A stretch of 47,430 bases of DNA from Bacteroidota bacterium. Its GTDB lineage: Bacteria > Bacteroidota > Ignavibacteria > Ignavibacteriales > Ignavibacteriaceae. Shown piece after piece: positions 28,036-36,843 of this stretch (positions are counted from its first letter, which is position 1; each line of letters opens with the position of its first letter). The DNA lies in contig JAKAGZ010000017.1 in NCBI GenBank assembly GCA_021815365.1, positions 1 to 47,430 of the forward strand, in the 5' to 3' direction. The notes beneath the pieces were generated by a model. The model had not been told where the DNA came from, searched no databases, and saw only the letters and a program-made list of their open reading frames with translations. The position numbers and the translations under genes were made by a program.

Positions 28036-28320
28036 GATTGTCTCCTAAAGTGAGATTTATCTATATAATAGTGTAAAATTAAATAATTCGTATTATATAG
28101 CATACCATTCAAATGGGTAGTTTTTGGGTATTATTTTGTTAAAAAAGATGAAATAGTCAAAGTTTTTATTACTTCTGTTTAAGTACGGGGATAAGCTTTA
28201 GAATACAGCTTCGTTATATTCAAAAGTTCAGCGGTAAAGTTTTTAAAATTACTTGACACTATCAACAAATTATCTTAAGTTACAAACGTTTCAAAAAGTT
28301 CAAATGATAAAAACCGCATT
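28036..28320. promoter_or_regulatory. Divergent promoter region: GH13 operon (-) and GbsR-like regulator (+)
   Basis: 285 bases. On the plus strand TTGACA (28253-28258) is a good -35. At 17 bases spacing the -10 would be TAAGTT (28276-28281), a weak match, directly at the operator-like repeat at 28279-28304. Promoters for the minus-strand GH13 pair must lie in the left half but were not resolved. Confidence 0.5.
28279..28304 (+). promoter_or_regulatory. Operator-like site 1 (tandem GTTWCAAA) before the GbsR-like gene
   Basis: GTTACAAAC (28279) runs straight into GTTTCAAA (28288), with a shorter third copy GTTCAAA at 28298. The centre AAACGTTT is an 8-base palindrome. It sits at the expected -10/start-point region of the regulator's own promoter. 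Nearly the same 17 bases occur again at 28831. Autoregulation by the adjacent regulator is the simplest reading. Confidence 0.6.
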
Positions 28321-28803
28321 ATGTCCAGTGAAGAAAAAATAAAGCTTGAGATTATACAAAATTTCGGATATGCTTACCGAGCATTTGGTCTTAGTAAGAT
28401 TATGGGGCACGTAATTGCGCTGCTGATTTTCTCACCGGCACCGCTTTCACTTGATGAAATTTCAAAAACTTTATCGAGAAGCAAGGGCCCCGTTAGCCAG
28501 GTTATGAAAAGATTAAGAGATAGAAATCTCATAAGAAGAGTATGGCAGCCATCAAGCAGAAAAGACTATTATGAAATTCAGCCGGATATTTTTGAAAATG
28601 CTTTCAGAAATAATTTTGAATTGATTAAACAAAATACCCGTCTGGCAAAGCAGTTACTAACAAAGATGAGCGCTGAAGAAAAAAAATCCTTCAAAACATT
28701 AACCAAAAGATTAAAAGAGATGGAAAGATTTTATGAAATAATGGAGCAGCATTTCCAGGATTTTCTGAATGCCTGGGCTGAAGAAAAGGATCTCCTGAGA
28801 TAA
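28321..28803 (+). CDS. GbsR/MarR-family transcriptional regulator
   Basis: 160 residues. A winged-helix DNA-binding part covers about residues 10-85 ('HVIALLIFSPAPLSLDEISKTLSRSKGPVSQVMKRLRDRNLIRRV', with the 'RKDYYEI' wing). A long helical tail (about 90-155) serves dimerisation, as in GbsR-type proteins. Members of this family are usually repressors that respond to a small ligand. Two near-identical operator-like sites lie before this gene and before the next one, 49 bases downstream, so it probably controls itself and the catabolic operon that follows. The ligand is unknown but may be the substrate or an acyl-CoA intermediate. Confidence 0.85.
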   Translation: MSSEEKIKLEIIQNFGYAYRAFGLSKIMGHVIALLIFSPAPLSLDEISKTLSRSKGPVSQVMKRLRDRNLIRRVWQPSSRKDYYEIQPDIFENAFRNNFELIKQNTRLAKQLLTKMSAEEKKSFKTLTKRLKEMERFYEIMEQHFQDFLNAWAEEKDLLR

Positions 28804-28830
28804 TATTTTTTTGCTATGAACATTTTAAAA

Positions 28831-28848
28831 ATTTCAAACGTTACAAAT
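28831..28848 (+). promoter_or_regulatory. Operator-like site 2 directly before the SDR start codon
   Basis: ATTTCAAAC (28831) followed by GTTACAAAT (28840) is the same two-half pattern as site 1, with the W positions swapped and AACGTT at its centre. It ends four bases before ATG 28853 and occupies the place of a ribosome site; no Shine-Dalgarno sequence is visible. A protein bound here would block expression of the whole downstream operon. Confidence 0.6.
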
Positions 28849-28852
28849 TATT

Positions 28853-29599
28853 ATGAACAGACTGAAAGATAAGATTGCAATAGTTACGGGCGGTTCTAAT
28901 GGAATAGGCTTTGCAACAGTAAAAAAATTTATTTCAGAAGGCGCATCCGTAATAATTTGGGATCTCATTCAACCTTCTTCAATCTCTGATTTAGTTGAAC
29001 TATCCGATCAAAATTCTGTAAAGACTGAATTCATGAATGTAAATGTAACTGATCTGAAGTCCGCTGAATATGCTGCTGAACAAGTATCTAAAAATTATGG
29101 CGGGATCGATATACTTATTAATAATGCCGGGATTACCAAAGACTCAACTCTGCAAAAAATGACCGAAGAACAATGGAAAAGTGTTATTGATATTAACCTT
29201 ACGGGGGTATTTAATTCTACAAAAGCTGTTGTGCCATACATGATTGAAAAAAAGTACGGAAAGATTATCAATGCAAGCTCTGTGGTTGGTTTATATGGAA
29301 ATTTCGGGCAGACAAATTACGCAGCCAGCAAAGCCGGCGTTATAGGGATGACAAAAGTATGGGCGCGTGAACTTGGAAGAAAAGGAATAACAGTTAATGC
29401 TGTGGCGCCGGGGTTTATTTCTACAGGGATGGTTTCTGCAATGCCGGATGGTGTTAAAAAACTTATGTTAGAAAAAACACCTTTAGGAAGATTGGGTACA
29501 CCCGAGGATATTGCCAATGCATATCTTTTTCTTGCAAGCAGCGAAGCTGATTTTATAAATGGTGCGACTTTGAGTGTGGATGGCGGCATAATTACCTAA
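28853..29599 (+). CDS. Short-chain dehydrogenase/reductase (FabG / 3-hydroxyacyl-type)
   Basis: 248 residues, a classical SDR. The NAD(P)-binding 'VTGGSNGIG' is near residue 13, with 'NNAG', the catalytic Ser in 'INASSVVG' and 'YAASK' with Tyr and Lys. The tail 'GATLSVDGGI' is typical. Sequence style is that of 3-oxoacyl-ACP/acetoacetyl-CoA reductases and 3-hydroxybutyrate dehydrogenases, which cannot be told apart by eye. First gene of the operon running to 42500, with an operator-like site in its leader. In a glyoxylate-shunt operon, oxidation of a 3-hydroxyacyl compound is more likely than fatty-acid synthesis. Confidence 0.9.
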   Translation: MNRLKDKIAIVTGGSNGIGFATVKKFISEGASVIIWDLIQPSSISDLVELSDQNSVKTEFMNVNVTDLKSAEYAAEQVSKNYGGIDILINNAGITKDSTLQKMTEEQWKSVIDINLTGVFNSTKAVVPYMIEKKYGKIINASSVVGLYGNFGQTNYAASKAGVIGMTKVWARELGRKGITVNAVAPGFISTGMVSAMPDGVKKLMLEKTPLGRLGTPEDIANAYLFLASSEADFINGATLSVDGGIIT

Positions 29600-29694
29600 C
29601 AACGTATTCTTGTTCTTGTGCAGTAAAAAATAAAAAGTATACTCTGTATTCTATCATTTAATTAAAAGTACCACTAACTTTAAAGGAGTTATTT

Positions 29695-32166
29695 ATGCAC
29701 AAATGGATGACCATTTTCGTTTTTGTTTTCTTCTGTTCCCTGTCTTTACTTGCACAGCAAGGCGGACTTAAAGGAACAGTGAAAGATTCAGAAACTGGTG
29801 AAGTGTTGGTAGGGGCAAATGTTGTGCTCAAAGGCACAAACCTTGGAGCTGCAACAGATACCGATGGTAAATTTTCTATTTCAGGTATTCCTTCAGGAAC
29901 ATACGATCTGATAGTAAGTTATATCGGTTATTCGTCATCATCTCTCTCCGTTACAATTTCCGGAAACGAAGTAAAAGAAATTGAGGTAAGCTTAATCAAA
30001 TCAGGTATTGTAAGCGAACAAATCGTTGTTACTGCTTCCAAGAGGCCTGAAAAAATAACCGAAGCACCTGCTACTATTGATGTTATTACCTCGAAGGATA
30101 TTGAGGAGCTCCCTTCTTTTAATACTGGGGAATTATTTGCGAGACAAAAAGGTGTTGATTATGTAAGAGCCGGTGTGGTTGGTACCGGTCTTAATATAAG
30201 AGGTCTGAATAGCTCGTTTAATATTAAAAATCTTCAAATGAATGATAACAGGCTGTCTACACTTATTGCAACAGGACTGCCTTTAGGTGCGTTAACTACT
30301 ACTGTTAAGGAAGATATTGACCGTATTGAAATAATTTTAGGACCTGCTGCTGTTCTGTATGGACCTAATGCTCATAACGGTTTAGTAAATATAATTACGA
30401 AAGATCCCAGGACTTCTCAAGGCACAACTTTTGTTCTTAGTGGAGGGAACCAAAGTGTTTTCAGCGGAAGATTCAGACATGCTGCTGTAGTAAACGATAA
30501 ATTTGCTTTTAAAGTTACGGGTGAATATACACAGGGACTTGAATTTAATTATACAGACAGCGTTTACGTTGGTACAAAGGGTTATCCGGAACTTGATCTT
30601 AACAGAAGATTTACTTCTCTCAGGGGCGAAGCTGGTTTGTATTACAGTTTGAATAAAACTGATGATATCATTTTATCTTATGGCGGAAGCGTAAACAATA
30701 ATATTGGAAATACTAATGCGGGCAGAAACCAGATAAAGGACTGGAAAATTAATATTCTGCAGGGAAGGTATGTTTCCCCGCATATCTTCGCACAGTTATA
30801 CCATACGTGGAGTAATACCTCAAACACTTATGCTATGAATCAGCGGACACAAAACTATGTCAGTTTTATTAATGCGGGCTTTAGCGATGCAGAAGCAAGA
30901 GCCAGGTCATATAAAGAAGCATGGTTCGGTACTTCACCTACATCAGGTGTTGCATTAAAACGCGGCGCAGTTTTCGAAGATGCATCGAGGAGATGGAACG
31001 GAGAGGTGCAGTACAATAATACATTCAGCGGATTAAATTTAGTTACTGGTGTTCAATGGCAGCGGGATATTGCAAACAGCAACCATACCTATCTTTTAGA
31101 TGATAACGGACCTATTCAGTTGGATCAGGTTGGCGGCTATGCCCAGTTAGAATATAAAGTTCAAGACTCAGGATTAAAATTAATGGTTGCAGCAAGAGGT
31201 GATGATCATCAATTGTACGGCTTCAACTTTGTACCCAAAGCCGGTGTGCTTTACAGTGTCGGTTCAGGTACGTTCAGAATTACATACGGGAAAGGAATTG
31301 CTGCGCCGTCTATTTTAAACCTTAGCGGGAATTTGTTCGGCGGCTTGATATTAGGAAACGGTGAAGGATTTACACTTAGCGATGGTACAAAAATTCCTAA
31401 GCTTGAAGTAGAAACTATAAATACATTTGAAGTTGGATATAAAGGATTAATTCAAAATAAATTATACGTAGATGTTAATGCCTATTATAATAAATCAGAA
31501 CATTTCTTAACTCCGCTGTTAAACATTGCAACACAAGGAAGGAAGGTTACAAAACGGGGAGATACTCCAATACAGCAGGTGGTTCCGGGTACACCCCCGG
31601 CAGGTGCTTCCTTTTTACTGACGTATCTGAATTTTGGTAAAGTTGATACCTACGGAGCTGATTTAAGTCTGAATTTGTTTGTAAGTGATAACTTAAATTT
31701 AATTTTAAACTATTCTTACTTTAACTTTAGACTTGACAGAAATGACCTTGCAAATGATGGGAATAAGGATGGTAAAGTTGATGAGACTGATTTACCAATA
31801 AATACCCCAACAAATAAAATAGGGTTTGGAGTAAACTTGAGCTACGAAAAATTCTTCGGAACTGTCTTTGGACGCTGGGTAGAAAAGTATGATTATATTT
31901 CCGGAATTAACGTTGCTGCATCAACAAACACAAACCTTTTTGTCGGAGGCTCTCCTATTGTAGAAAATGCACGTGTTGGCAGAACATGGAATTATGGACC
32001 GCTGGGAGGTTTCGTTAATATTGATGTAAGCGGAGGATACAGATTCACACAGCAATTAACATTTTCTGTTGCAGTAGTTAATTTATTTGATACAAAAGAA
32101 AGGGAATTTGCAGGCTCGCCTTTTATTTCAAGATTAGTTTCGGGTGAATTAAAATATACTTTCTGA
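29695..32166 (+). CDS. TonB-dependent outer-membrane receptor
   Basis: 823 residues; AAGGAG precedes the ATG. Signal peptide to 'LLAQ', CarboxypepD_reg-like domain (about 22-108, 'GTVKDSETGEVLVGANVVLKGT'), plug domain (about 115-235, 'VVTASKRPEKITEAPATIDVI', 'LNIRGLN', 'VLYGPNAHNGLVNIITK') and a barrel ending in 'SGELKYTF'. It lies between the SDR gene and the KASIII-like gene in the same direction. It is shorter and distinct from the receptor at 6467. It probably takes up the operon's substrate across the outer membrane. No SusD partner is present. Confidence 0.92.
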   Translation: MHKWMTIFVFVFFCSLSLLAQQGGLKGTVKDSETGEVLVGANVVLKGTNLGAATDTDGKFSISGIPSGTYDLIVSYIGYSSSSLSVTISGNEVKEIEVSLIKSGIVSEQIVVTASKRPEKITEAPATIDVITSKDIEELPSFNTGELFARQKGVDYVRAGVVGTGLNIRGLNSSFNIKNLQMNDNRLSTLIATGLPLGALTTTVKEDIDRIEIILGPAAVLYGPNAHNGLVNIITKDPRTSQGTTFVLSGGNQSVFSGRFRHAAVVNDKFAFKVTGEYTQGLEFNYTDSVYVGTKGYPELDLNRRFTSLRGEAGLYYSLNKTDDIILSYGGSVNNNIGNTNAGRNQIKDWKINILQGRYVSPHIFAQLYHTWSNTSNTYAMNQRTQNYVSFINAGFSDAEARARSYKEAWFGTSPTSGVALKRGAVFEDASRRWNGEVQYNNTFSGLNLVTGVQWQRDIANSNHTYLLDDNGPIQLDQVGGYAQLEYKVQDSGLKLMVAARGDDHQLYGFNFVPKAGVLYSVGSGTFRITYGKGIAAPSILNLSGNLFGGLILGNGEGFTLSDGTKIPKLEVETINTFEVGYKGLIQNKLYVDVNAYYNKSEHFLTPLLNIATQGRKVTKRGDTPIQQVVPGTPPAGASFLLTYLNFGKVDTYGADLSLNLFVSDNLNLILNYSYFNFRLDRNDLANDGNKDGKVDETDLPINTPTNKIGFGVNLSYEKFFGTVFGRWVEKYDYISGINVAASTNTNLFVGGSPIVENARVGRTWNYGPLGGFVNIDVSGGYRFTQQLTFSVAVVNLFDTKEREFAGSPFISRLVSGELKYTF

Positions 32167-32190
32167 TCCAGATCTTTTTTTTCTTCGGAG

Positions 32191-32230
32191 CCCGTGTTAG
32201 ATTTATATTACGAGTTAAATCTGACACGGG
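32191..32230 (+). repeat. 14-bp hairpin between receptor and KASIII-like genes
   Basis: CCCGTGTTAGATTT (32191-32204) pairs with AAATCTGACACGGG (32217-32230) over 14 positions with one G-T pair and a 12-base loop. The T-run lies before rather than after the stem, so it is not a plain plus-strand terminator. It may act as a processing or mRNA-stabilising element that sets different levels for receptor and downstream enzymes. Confidence 0.65.
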
Positions 32231-32271
32231 AAATATTTTAATATTCTTGTAATCTATGGAATAAAAATTGT

Positions 32272-33261
32272 ATGAGAAATGCTGTAATAATGTCAACCGG
32301 TTCCTTTGTGCCTGAACGTGTATTGCCTAATTCTTACTTTGATAAGCTGCTGGGTGAAAATGTCAGCAGCTGGCTTGAAGAAAATCTTCACATATATGAA
32401 CGACACTGGTGTAGTGAAAATGAATCAACAATTGATCTTTGCTTTCACGCTGCACAGAACGCATTAAATAAAGCGGCATTAAGTCCACTGAAATTGGATT
32501 TAATAATAATTGCTACTGATACTCCAGAATATATATCGCCCTCAACTGCAGCAGTTTTACAGAATAAACTTAATGCTAAGAATGCCGGCACGTTTGATGT
32601 AAATACAGCCTGTGCAGGTTTCGTTACTGCTATTGACATTGCCTCCAAATATATACGTGCAGATGATAAGTACAATTATATACTTGTAATAGGGGCTTAT
32701 GCAATGAGTAAATATCTTGATATGAGCGACAAAAAAACTGTAAACCTTTTTGCCGATGGAGCCGGTGCGGTTATATTAAAAGCAGAAGAAAATACCAGCC
32801 GCGGATTTCTTGACAGCGAGCTTCATACTGAAGGACAATATCATAGCTGGATGGGGATTTATGCAGGCGGAACAAACAAACCTTTGACAGCAGAAGTAAT
32901 AAACAGCAAAGATCATTTATTGAAGTTTGTCAGCAAATTTCCTAAAGAATTTAATGTTGATAGATGGTCGAACACAATTCTTAATATTACTTCACGTTTA
33001 AAAATTAAACCAAAGGATGTTGATCATTATTTTTTCACACAGATTAATATCAATACAATTTTTCAGACACTCGATAAATTAAAGGTTCCGCATTACAAAG
33101 CACATACAATAATGGACAGGTATGCTTATACTGGTTCTGCCTGCATTCCTATGGCAATTGATGATGCGGTAAAACAAAACAAGCTAAAAGAAAATGATCT
33201 TATTGTACTGATGGGATCCGGCGGCGGTTTGGCTTTTGCAGGTGCTGCTTTCAGATGGTAA
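32272..33261 (+). CDS. KASIII (FabH)-like thiolase-fold enzyme with altered catalytic triad
   Basis: 329 residues, the family's usual length. Nucleophile C114 lies in 'VNTACAGF', the typical FabH context, with 'ADGAGAVILK' downstream. The position of the catalytic His (motif HQAN) reads T256-Q-I-N259, and the position of the catalytic Asn (motif GNTSA) reads A285-Y286-T-G-S. Two of the three Cys-His-Asn residues are therefore replaced. Decarboxylating condensation normally needs both, so this protein may instead transfer acyl groups, cleave a C-C or thioester bond, or condense without decarboxylation. It lies in a catabolic operon with an SDR and an acyl-CoA ligase. Confidence 0.88.
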   Translation: MRNAVIMSTGSFVPERVLPNSYFDKLLGENVSSWLEENLHIYERHWCSENESTIDLCFHAAQNALNKAALSPLKLDLIIIATDTPEYISPSTAAVLQNKLNAKNAGTFDVNTACAGFVTAIDIASKYIRADDKYNYILVIGAYAMSKYLDMSDKKTVNLFADGAGAVILKAEENTSRGFLDSELHTEGQYHSWMGIYAGGTNKPLTAEVINSKDHLLKFVSKFPKEFNVDRWSNTILNITSRLKIKPKDVDHYFFTQININTIFQTLDKLKVPHYKAHTIMDRYAYTGSACIPMAIDDAVKQNKLKENDLIVLMGSGGGLAFAGAAFRW

Positions 33262-33312
33262 GAAAATTTGAGAAATAAATTTATGTCTCTAAAAATTAAA
33301 GGATAAAACTCA

Positions 33313-34836
33313 ATGGAAGGATTATCAAACCCGGATCTTAGAGTATTTGCCTGGACAGCTATTATATTATATATGTGTGCAATAATATTTTTTGTTATCA
33401 GGGGTGCATTGAGGACGAAAAATATTTCTGATTACGCTGTCGGCAGCATGAATTTTTCACCGGTAGCAGTTGGGCTGGCATTAGCCGCTTCGATCACCAG
33501 CGCAGCAACGTTTATTATTAATCCCGGCTTTGTAGCTTTATACGGAATAAGCGCATTTCTTTCATTTGGTATTTTTCTCCCTTTCTCGGCTCTTATTGCA
33601 TTGGCTGTTCTCTCAAAGGGCTTTAGAAAATACGGCGAACAGATTAAAGCTTTAACTTTAGCACAATGGATCGGTAAAAGATATAACAGCCCGGGTCTTA
33701 CACTTTTTTTCGGTTTCCTTTCTTTGTTATTAATTACGTTCATCGTTTTAATATGTGTTGGGTTAACTAAAATAATTTCCAAAACGCTTGATGTATCTGA
33801 GATAAATGTATTGATAGGGATAATTGTTTTCGTTTTCGGTTATATGATGTTCGGCGGAGCGAATTCTATGATTTATACAAATACAGTTCAGGCAATATTA
33901 ATGGTGGCAGTCGCCATTATTCTTCTTGGCTCAGGATACGATCATTTCAGAAATGGTGTGCAAGGATTTATTAATAATCTTAATTCGATTGATCCAAAAC
34001 TTTCTGCATTTACCAATGAAAGTAGTTTTCTTTTCAGGGATTTTTTTGAAATTGTTATTGTACCGATGATTGTTGGTGTTGCAATTATGTGTCAGCCGCA
34101 TATCCTTACAAAAGCGCTGATGTTAAAAACTAATAAAGATGTAAATAAATATCTTGCAGTTGGTATAATTACTGAAGCTCTTTTCTTCCTGGTTGTGTTC
34201 ACAGGATTTTATGCGCGCTTTACTTTTCCAGATCTCACAGTCAATGGCAGACCTTTGAAAATGGATGGTATTTTGTCGGCTTATGTAGTAAACAAATTTT
34301 CAGTCTATGTTGCTATCGTAGTTGTGTTAGGATTAATTTCTGCCGGATTATCTACTCTTGAAGGGTTAATACAGGCAATTGCATCTACGATTACTGCTGA
34401 TATTATCGAGCCGTTTTTTGGCAAAAAATTTTCGTTTGACGAAAAGAAAAAAGAAATAAGAGGGATAATAATCAACCGGTTTGCAATTGTTATTTTAGCA
34501 GTAGTGTCACTCTACCTTACATACGACCAGTTGATCAGTCCGAAACTAAGTGTTGGTATTTTTGCACAGAACGGTGTGTACGCTTTTTTTGCTGCTGCTT
34601 TCGTTCCAATTTCATTTGGTATTTATTTGAAAAATGTAAGAAAAATTGTTCCGATAGTGGCTTCTTTAGTAGCTGTGGTTGTACATTTCTCAATGTATTA
34701 TGGGAAGCTTCCTGTTCCATTCAGCAGAGCAACGGGAGAAAATCCCGGGGTTGCTGCGGCTGCAGCAATAATATTCTCGTTAGCTGCAGGGTTTTTATTA
34801 TACTTCTTTGATCATAAAAAGGAAGTAAATAATTAA
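33313..34836 (+). CDS. Sodium/solute symporter (SSS) family transporter
   Basis: 507 residues with about 13 membrane helices. The opening 'IILYMCAIIFFVIRGALRTKNISDYAVGSMNFSPVAVGLALAAS-ITSAATFI' region is the typical SSS start, and a conserved 'GLISAGLSTLEGLIQAI' lies near residue 345. Members move monocarboxylates, proline, sugars or acetate with sodium. In an operon with acyl-CoA ligase and glyoxylate-shunt genes, a short carboxylic acid is the likely substrate. The gene is preceded by AAAGGA. Confidence 0.9.
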   Translation: MEGLSNPDLRVFAWTAIILYMCAIIFFVIRGALRTKNISDYAVGSMNFSPVAVGLALAASITSAATFIINPGFVALYGISAFLSFGIFLPFSALIALAVLSKGFRKYGEQIKALTLAQWIGKRYNSPGLTLFFGFLSLLLITFIVLICVGLTKIISKTLDVSEINVLIGIIVFVFGYMMFGGANSMIYTNTVQAILMVAVAIILLGSGYDHFRNGVQGFINNLNSIDPKLSAFTNESSFLFRDFFEIVIVPMIVGVAIMCQPHILTKALMLKTNKDVNKYLAVGIITEALFFLVVFTGFYARFTFPDLTVNGRPLKMDGILSAYVVNKFSVYVAIVVVLGLISAGLSTLEGLIQAIASTITADIIEPFFGKKFSFDEKKKEIRGIIINRFAIVILAVVSLYLTYDQLISPKLSVGIFAQNGVYAFFAAAFVPISFGIYLKNVRKIVPIVASLVAVVVHFSMYYGKLPVPFSRATGENPGVAAAAAIIFSLAAGFLLYFFDHKKEVNN

Positions 34837-34939
34837 AAAATTTTTTTTGCCGTTTATACCGGTTCGTACGAAAACCTCTGAAGATATTTATGGAAGTGAA
34901 AAGAGAAAAATTTTAATTGATAATTCAGGTACTGAGACG

Positions 34940-36808
34940 ATGATTGAAATTCGTAATAATTTAAAAAATACCTACAGCGATATTTACACTCCCGAAGTGA
35001 TCAATGCCTTGGAACACCTTTCTGTTTTTAATGAAGAACAAAAACAATTAATGACTCAGAGGATTCAAAAAAGAGCAGACAGATCTTTAAACAGAGAAAG
35101 AATAAGTTTTTTAGACCCGGATGCATACATTCCCCGTACAAATATAAAAGTTAGGGAAGCAAGAGAGGGAAAATTTATCGGAGCGGAAATTCCAAATGAC
35201 CTGCGCCGCCAATGGATTCAAGGCACAGGTCCCGCTGCTAAACCAAATACACAAACCAGGAAAAGTATCAGGAACATCGCTTATGCTTTATTATCAGGCG
35301 CCGACGGATGGATGTTTGATGGAGAAGATGCCTTAGGACAGGTTTCTACAATGTCCCTGGACAATCAAAGAAATTTAAAATTGGCTATTCATAATGACCC
35401 TATCTTTTTCGAAACAGCGGAAATAGTTGCTGATGAAATGAACCAATGGGCAAGAAGTTTTTTGGGAAGAGAAATCATCACTGACTGGAAAGAACAGCTA
35501 AAATTTACAACAAAGATTTTTCGTGCACGGGGTTTGCATTTAGACGACAGACATGTACGGGGAAAAAATGGTAAAGGTTTTTCTGCTTCCATCGTTGACT
35601 TGACGCTTTATGTAGTTAATAATTACGAGCGATTACTTCAGTCAGGTTCTTCCATTGTCTTGTACCTTCCTAAAATTCAGACTGCTGAGGAAGCTGCGCT
35701 ATGGAATGAAATAATAACTTCGCTGGAAGAATTATTAAAACTTCAGCAGGGTACTGTAAAAACTTATGTTCTCGTTGAACAGATAGAGGCTGCTTTTCAG
35801 CTTATGGAAATCAGGGCTGTATTAGGGAAACACTTTGTGGGTTTTAATACAGGCAGATGGGATTATATAAACAGCGTCTCAGATGCAATGCATTGGGACG
35901 AAAATTTTATCAACCCAAATATCGAATCAATTACGATGCCCTACGGCTATATGCGTAATTATGAAGACCGCGTCAGGAGAGCAGTAAACACTCCCGATCA
36001 GAATGGAAACTTTACGCTTTGGCAGGGGGGTATGGAAACAAATATTCCCGTTGGTTCTAAGAAGGGCATTGAAGATAGTATGGCAAAAGCATTGGACGGA
36101 GCGATTCGCGAACAAAAAGAAGGCGCCAGCGGCAAGTGGGTTGCTCACTGGAAAATGGTACATATAATTAGACCAGCCTGGGAAAAAGTTGGTGAAAATA
36201 ATCAGATGGGCAAAAGTTTCCCCGCTCTTACTTATGCAAAGGAAGATTGTGACAAACTTATGCTTCTTGAAGCAGCGCCGAGAACCATCAGAGGTGCAAG
36301 AAATCTTTTGAGCGTTGCCCTGCAGTATGGCAACGCATTCCTGCAGGGTTTTCAATCTGCCGCACTTAAACCCGCTGATTTTTTTGGTGATGCAAATATT
36401 TTATACCTGATGGAAGATATGGCTACAGGCGAAATAAGGCTCAGCATTCTTTGGGAGTGGGTGCATAAAAAAGCAGAATTAAATGAAGCTGACAGCAGCA
36501 CTGGATTAAAAGCCGGTGACATCTTCTCCGAAGAAATATTCAAAAAACTTTTTGCAGAAGAATATAATAAATTACTTCAGGCGGACAGTAAAGATGTACA
36601 TGAAATTTCCAAAAGCACAACACTGCCCATTGCAGGGGAAATTGTTGAAAAGTATGTTCTTAATAAAATAAAATTCCCATGGTATATTGATCTGTTGAAT
36701 ATCAATTTAAACAACAACGATTTTAATAAGGCAAATAAAAGAATTCAGCAATTCATCTCTGCATTCGAAAAAGACGGAACACGCATAACTGAGAATCTCG
36801 ATTTTTAG
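34940..36808 (+). CDS. aceB: Malate synthase (long A-type)
   Basis: The open frame reaches up to TTG 34847, but the family pattern begins at 'MIEIRNNLKNTYSDIYTPEVINALEHL', so ATG 34940 is the preferred start (622 residues; the upstream 31 codons are uncertain). The malate-synthase core is clear: 'ARGLHLDDRHVRG', 'LYLPKIQTAEEAALWNEI', 'VLVEQIEAAFQLMEI' and 'GFNTGRWDYINSV'. It is longer than the approximately 530 residues of E. coli AceB, with extra sequence around and after 'WEWVHKKAEL'. It condenses glyoxylate with acetyl-CoA to malate. It lies 35 bases ahead of isocitrate lyase, so the operon carries a complete glyoxylate shunt. Confidence 0.9.
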   Translation: MIEIRNNLKNTYSDIYTPEVINALEHLSVFNEEQKQLMTQRIQKRADRSLNRERISFLDPDAYIPRTNIKVREAREGKFIGAEIPNDLRRQWIQGTGPAAKPNTQTRKSIRNIAYALLSGADGWMFDGEDALGQVSTMSLDNQRNLKLAIHNDPIFFETAEIVADEMNQWARSFLGREIITDWKEQLKFTTKIFRARGLHLDDRHVRGKNGKGFSASIVDLTLYVVNNYERLLQSGSSIVLYLPKIQTAEEAALWNEIITSLEELLKLQQGTVKTYVLVEQIEAAFQLMEIRAVLGKHFVGFNTGRWDYINSVSDAMHWDENFINPNIESITMPYGYMRNYEDRVRRAVNTPDQNGNFTLWQGGMETNIPVGSKKGIEDSMAKALDGAIREQKEGASGKWVAHWKMVHIIRPAWEKVGENNQMGKSFPALTYAKEDCDKLMLLEAAPRTIRGARNLLSVALQYGNAFLQGFQSAALKPADFFGDANILYLMEDMATGEIRLSILWEWVHKKAELNEADSSTGLKAGDIFSEEIFKKLFAEEYNKLLQADSKDVHEISKSTTLPIAGEIVEKYVLNKIKFPWYIDLLNINLNNNDFNKANKRIQQFISAFEKDGTRITENLDF

Positions 36809-36843
36809 ATATTAAAATAACATGATTACAATCGGAGGTTATT

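Noticed and set aside
34847-34939. TTG 34847 as start of malate synthase
   Set aside because: No ribosome site, and the family pattern begins at ATG 34940; not excluded.
35927-36355. Minus-strand open frame of 142 codons inside malate synthase
   Set aside because: Shadow of a well-conserved enzyme gene on the other strand.
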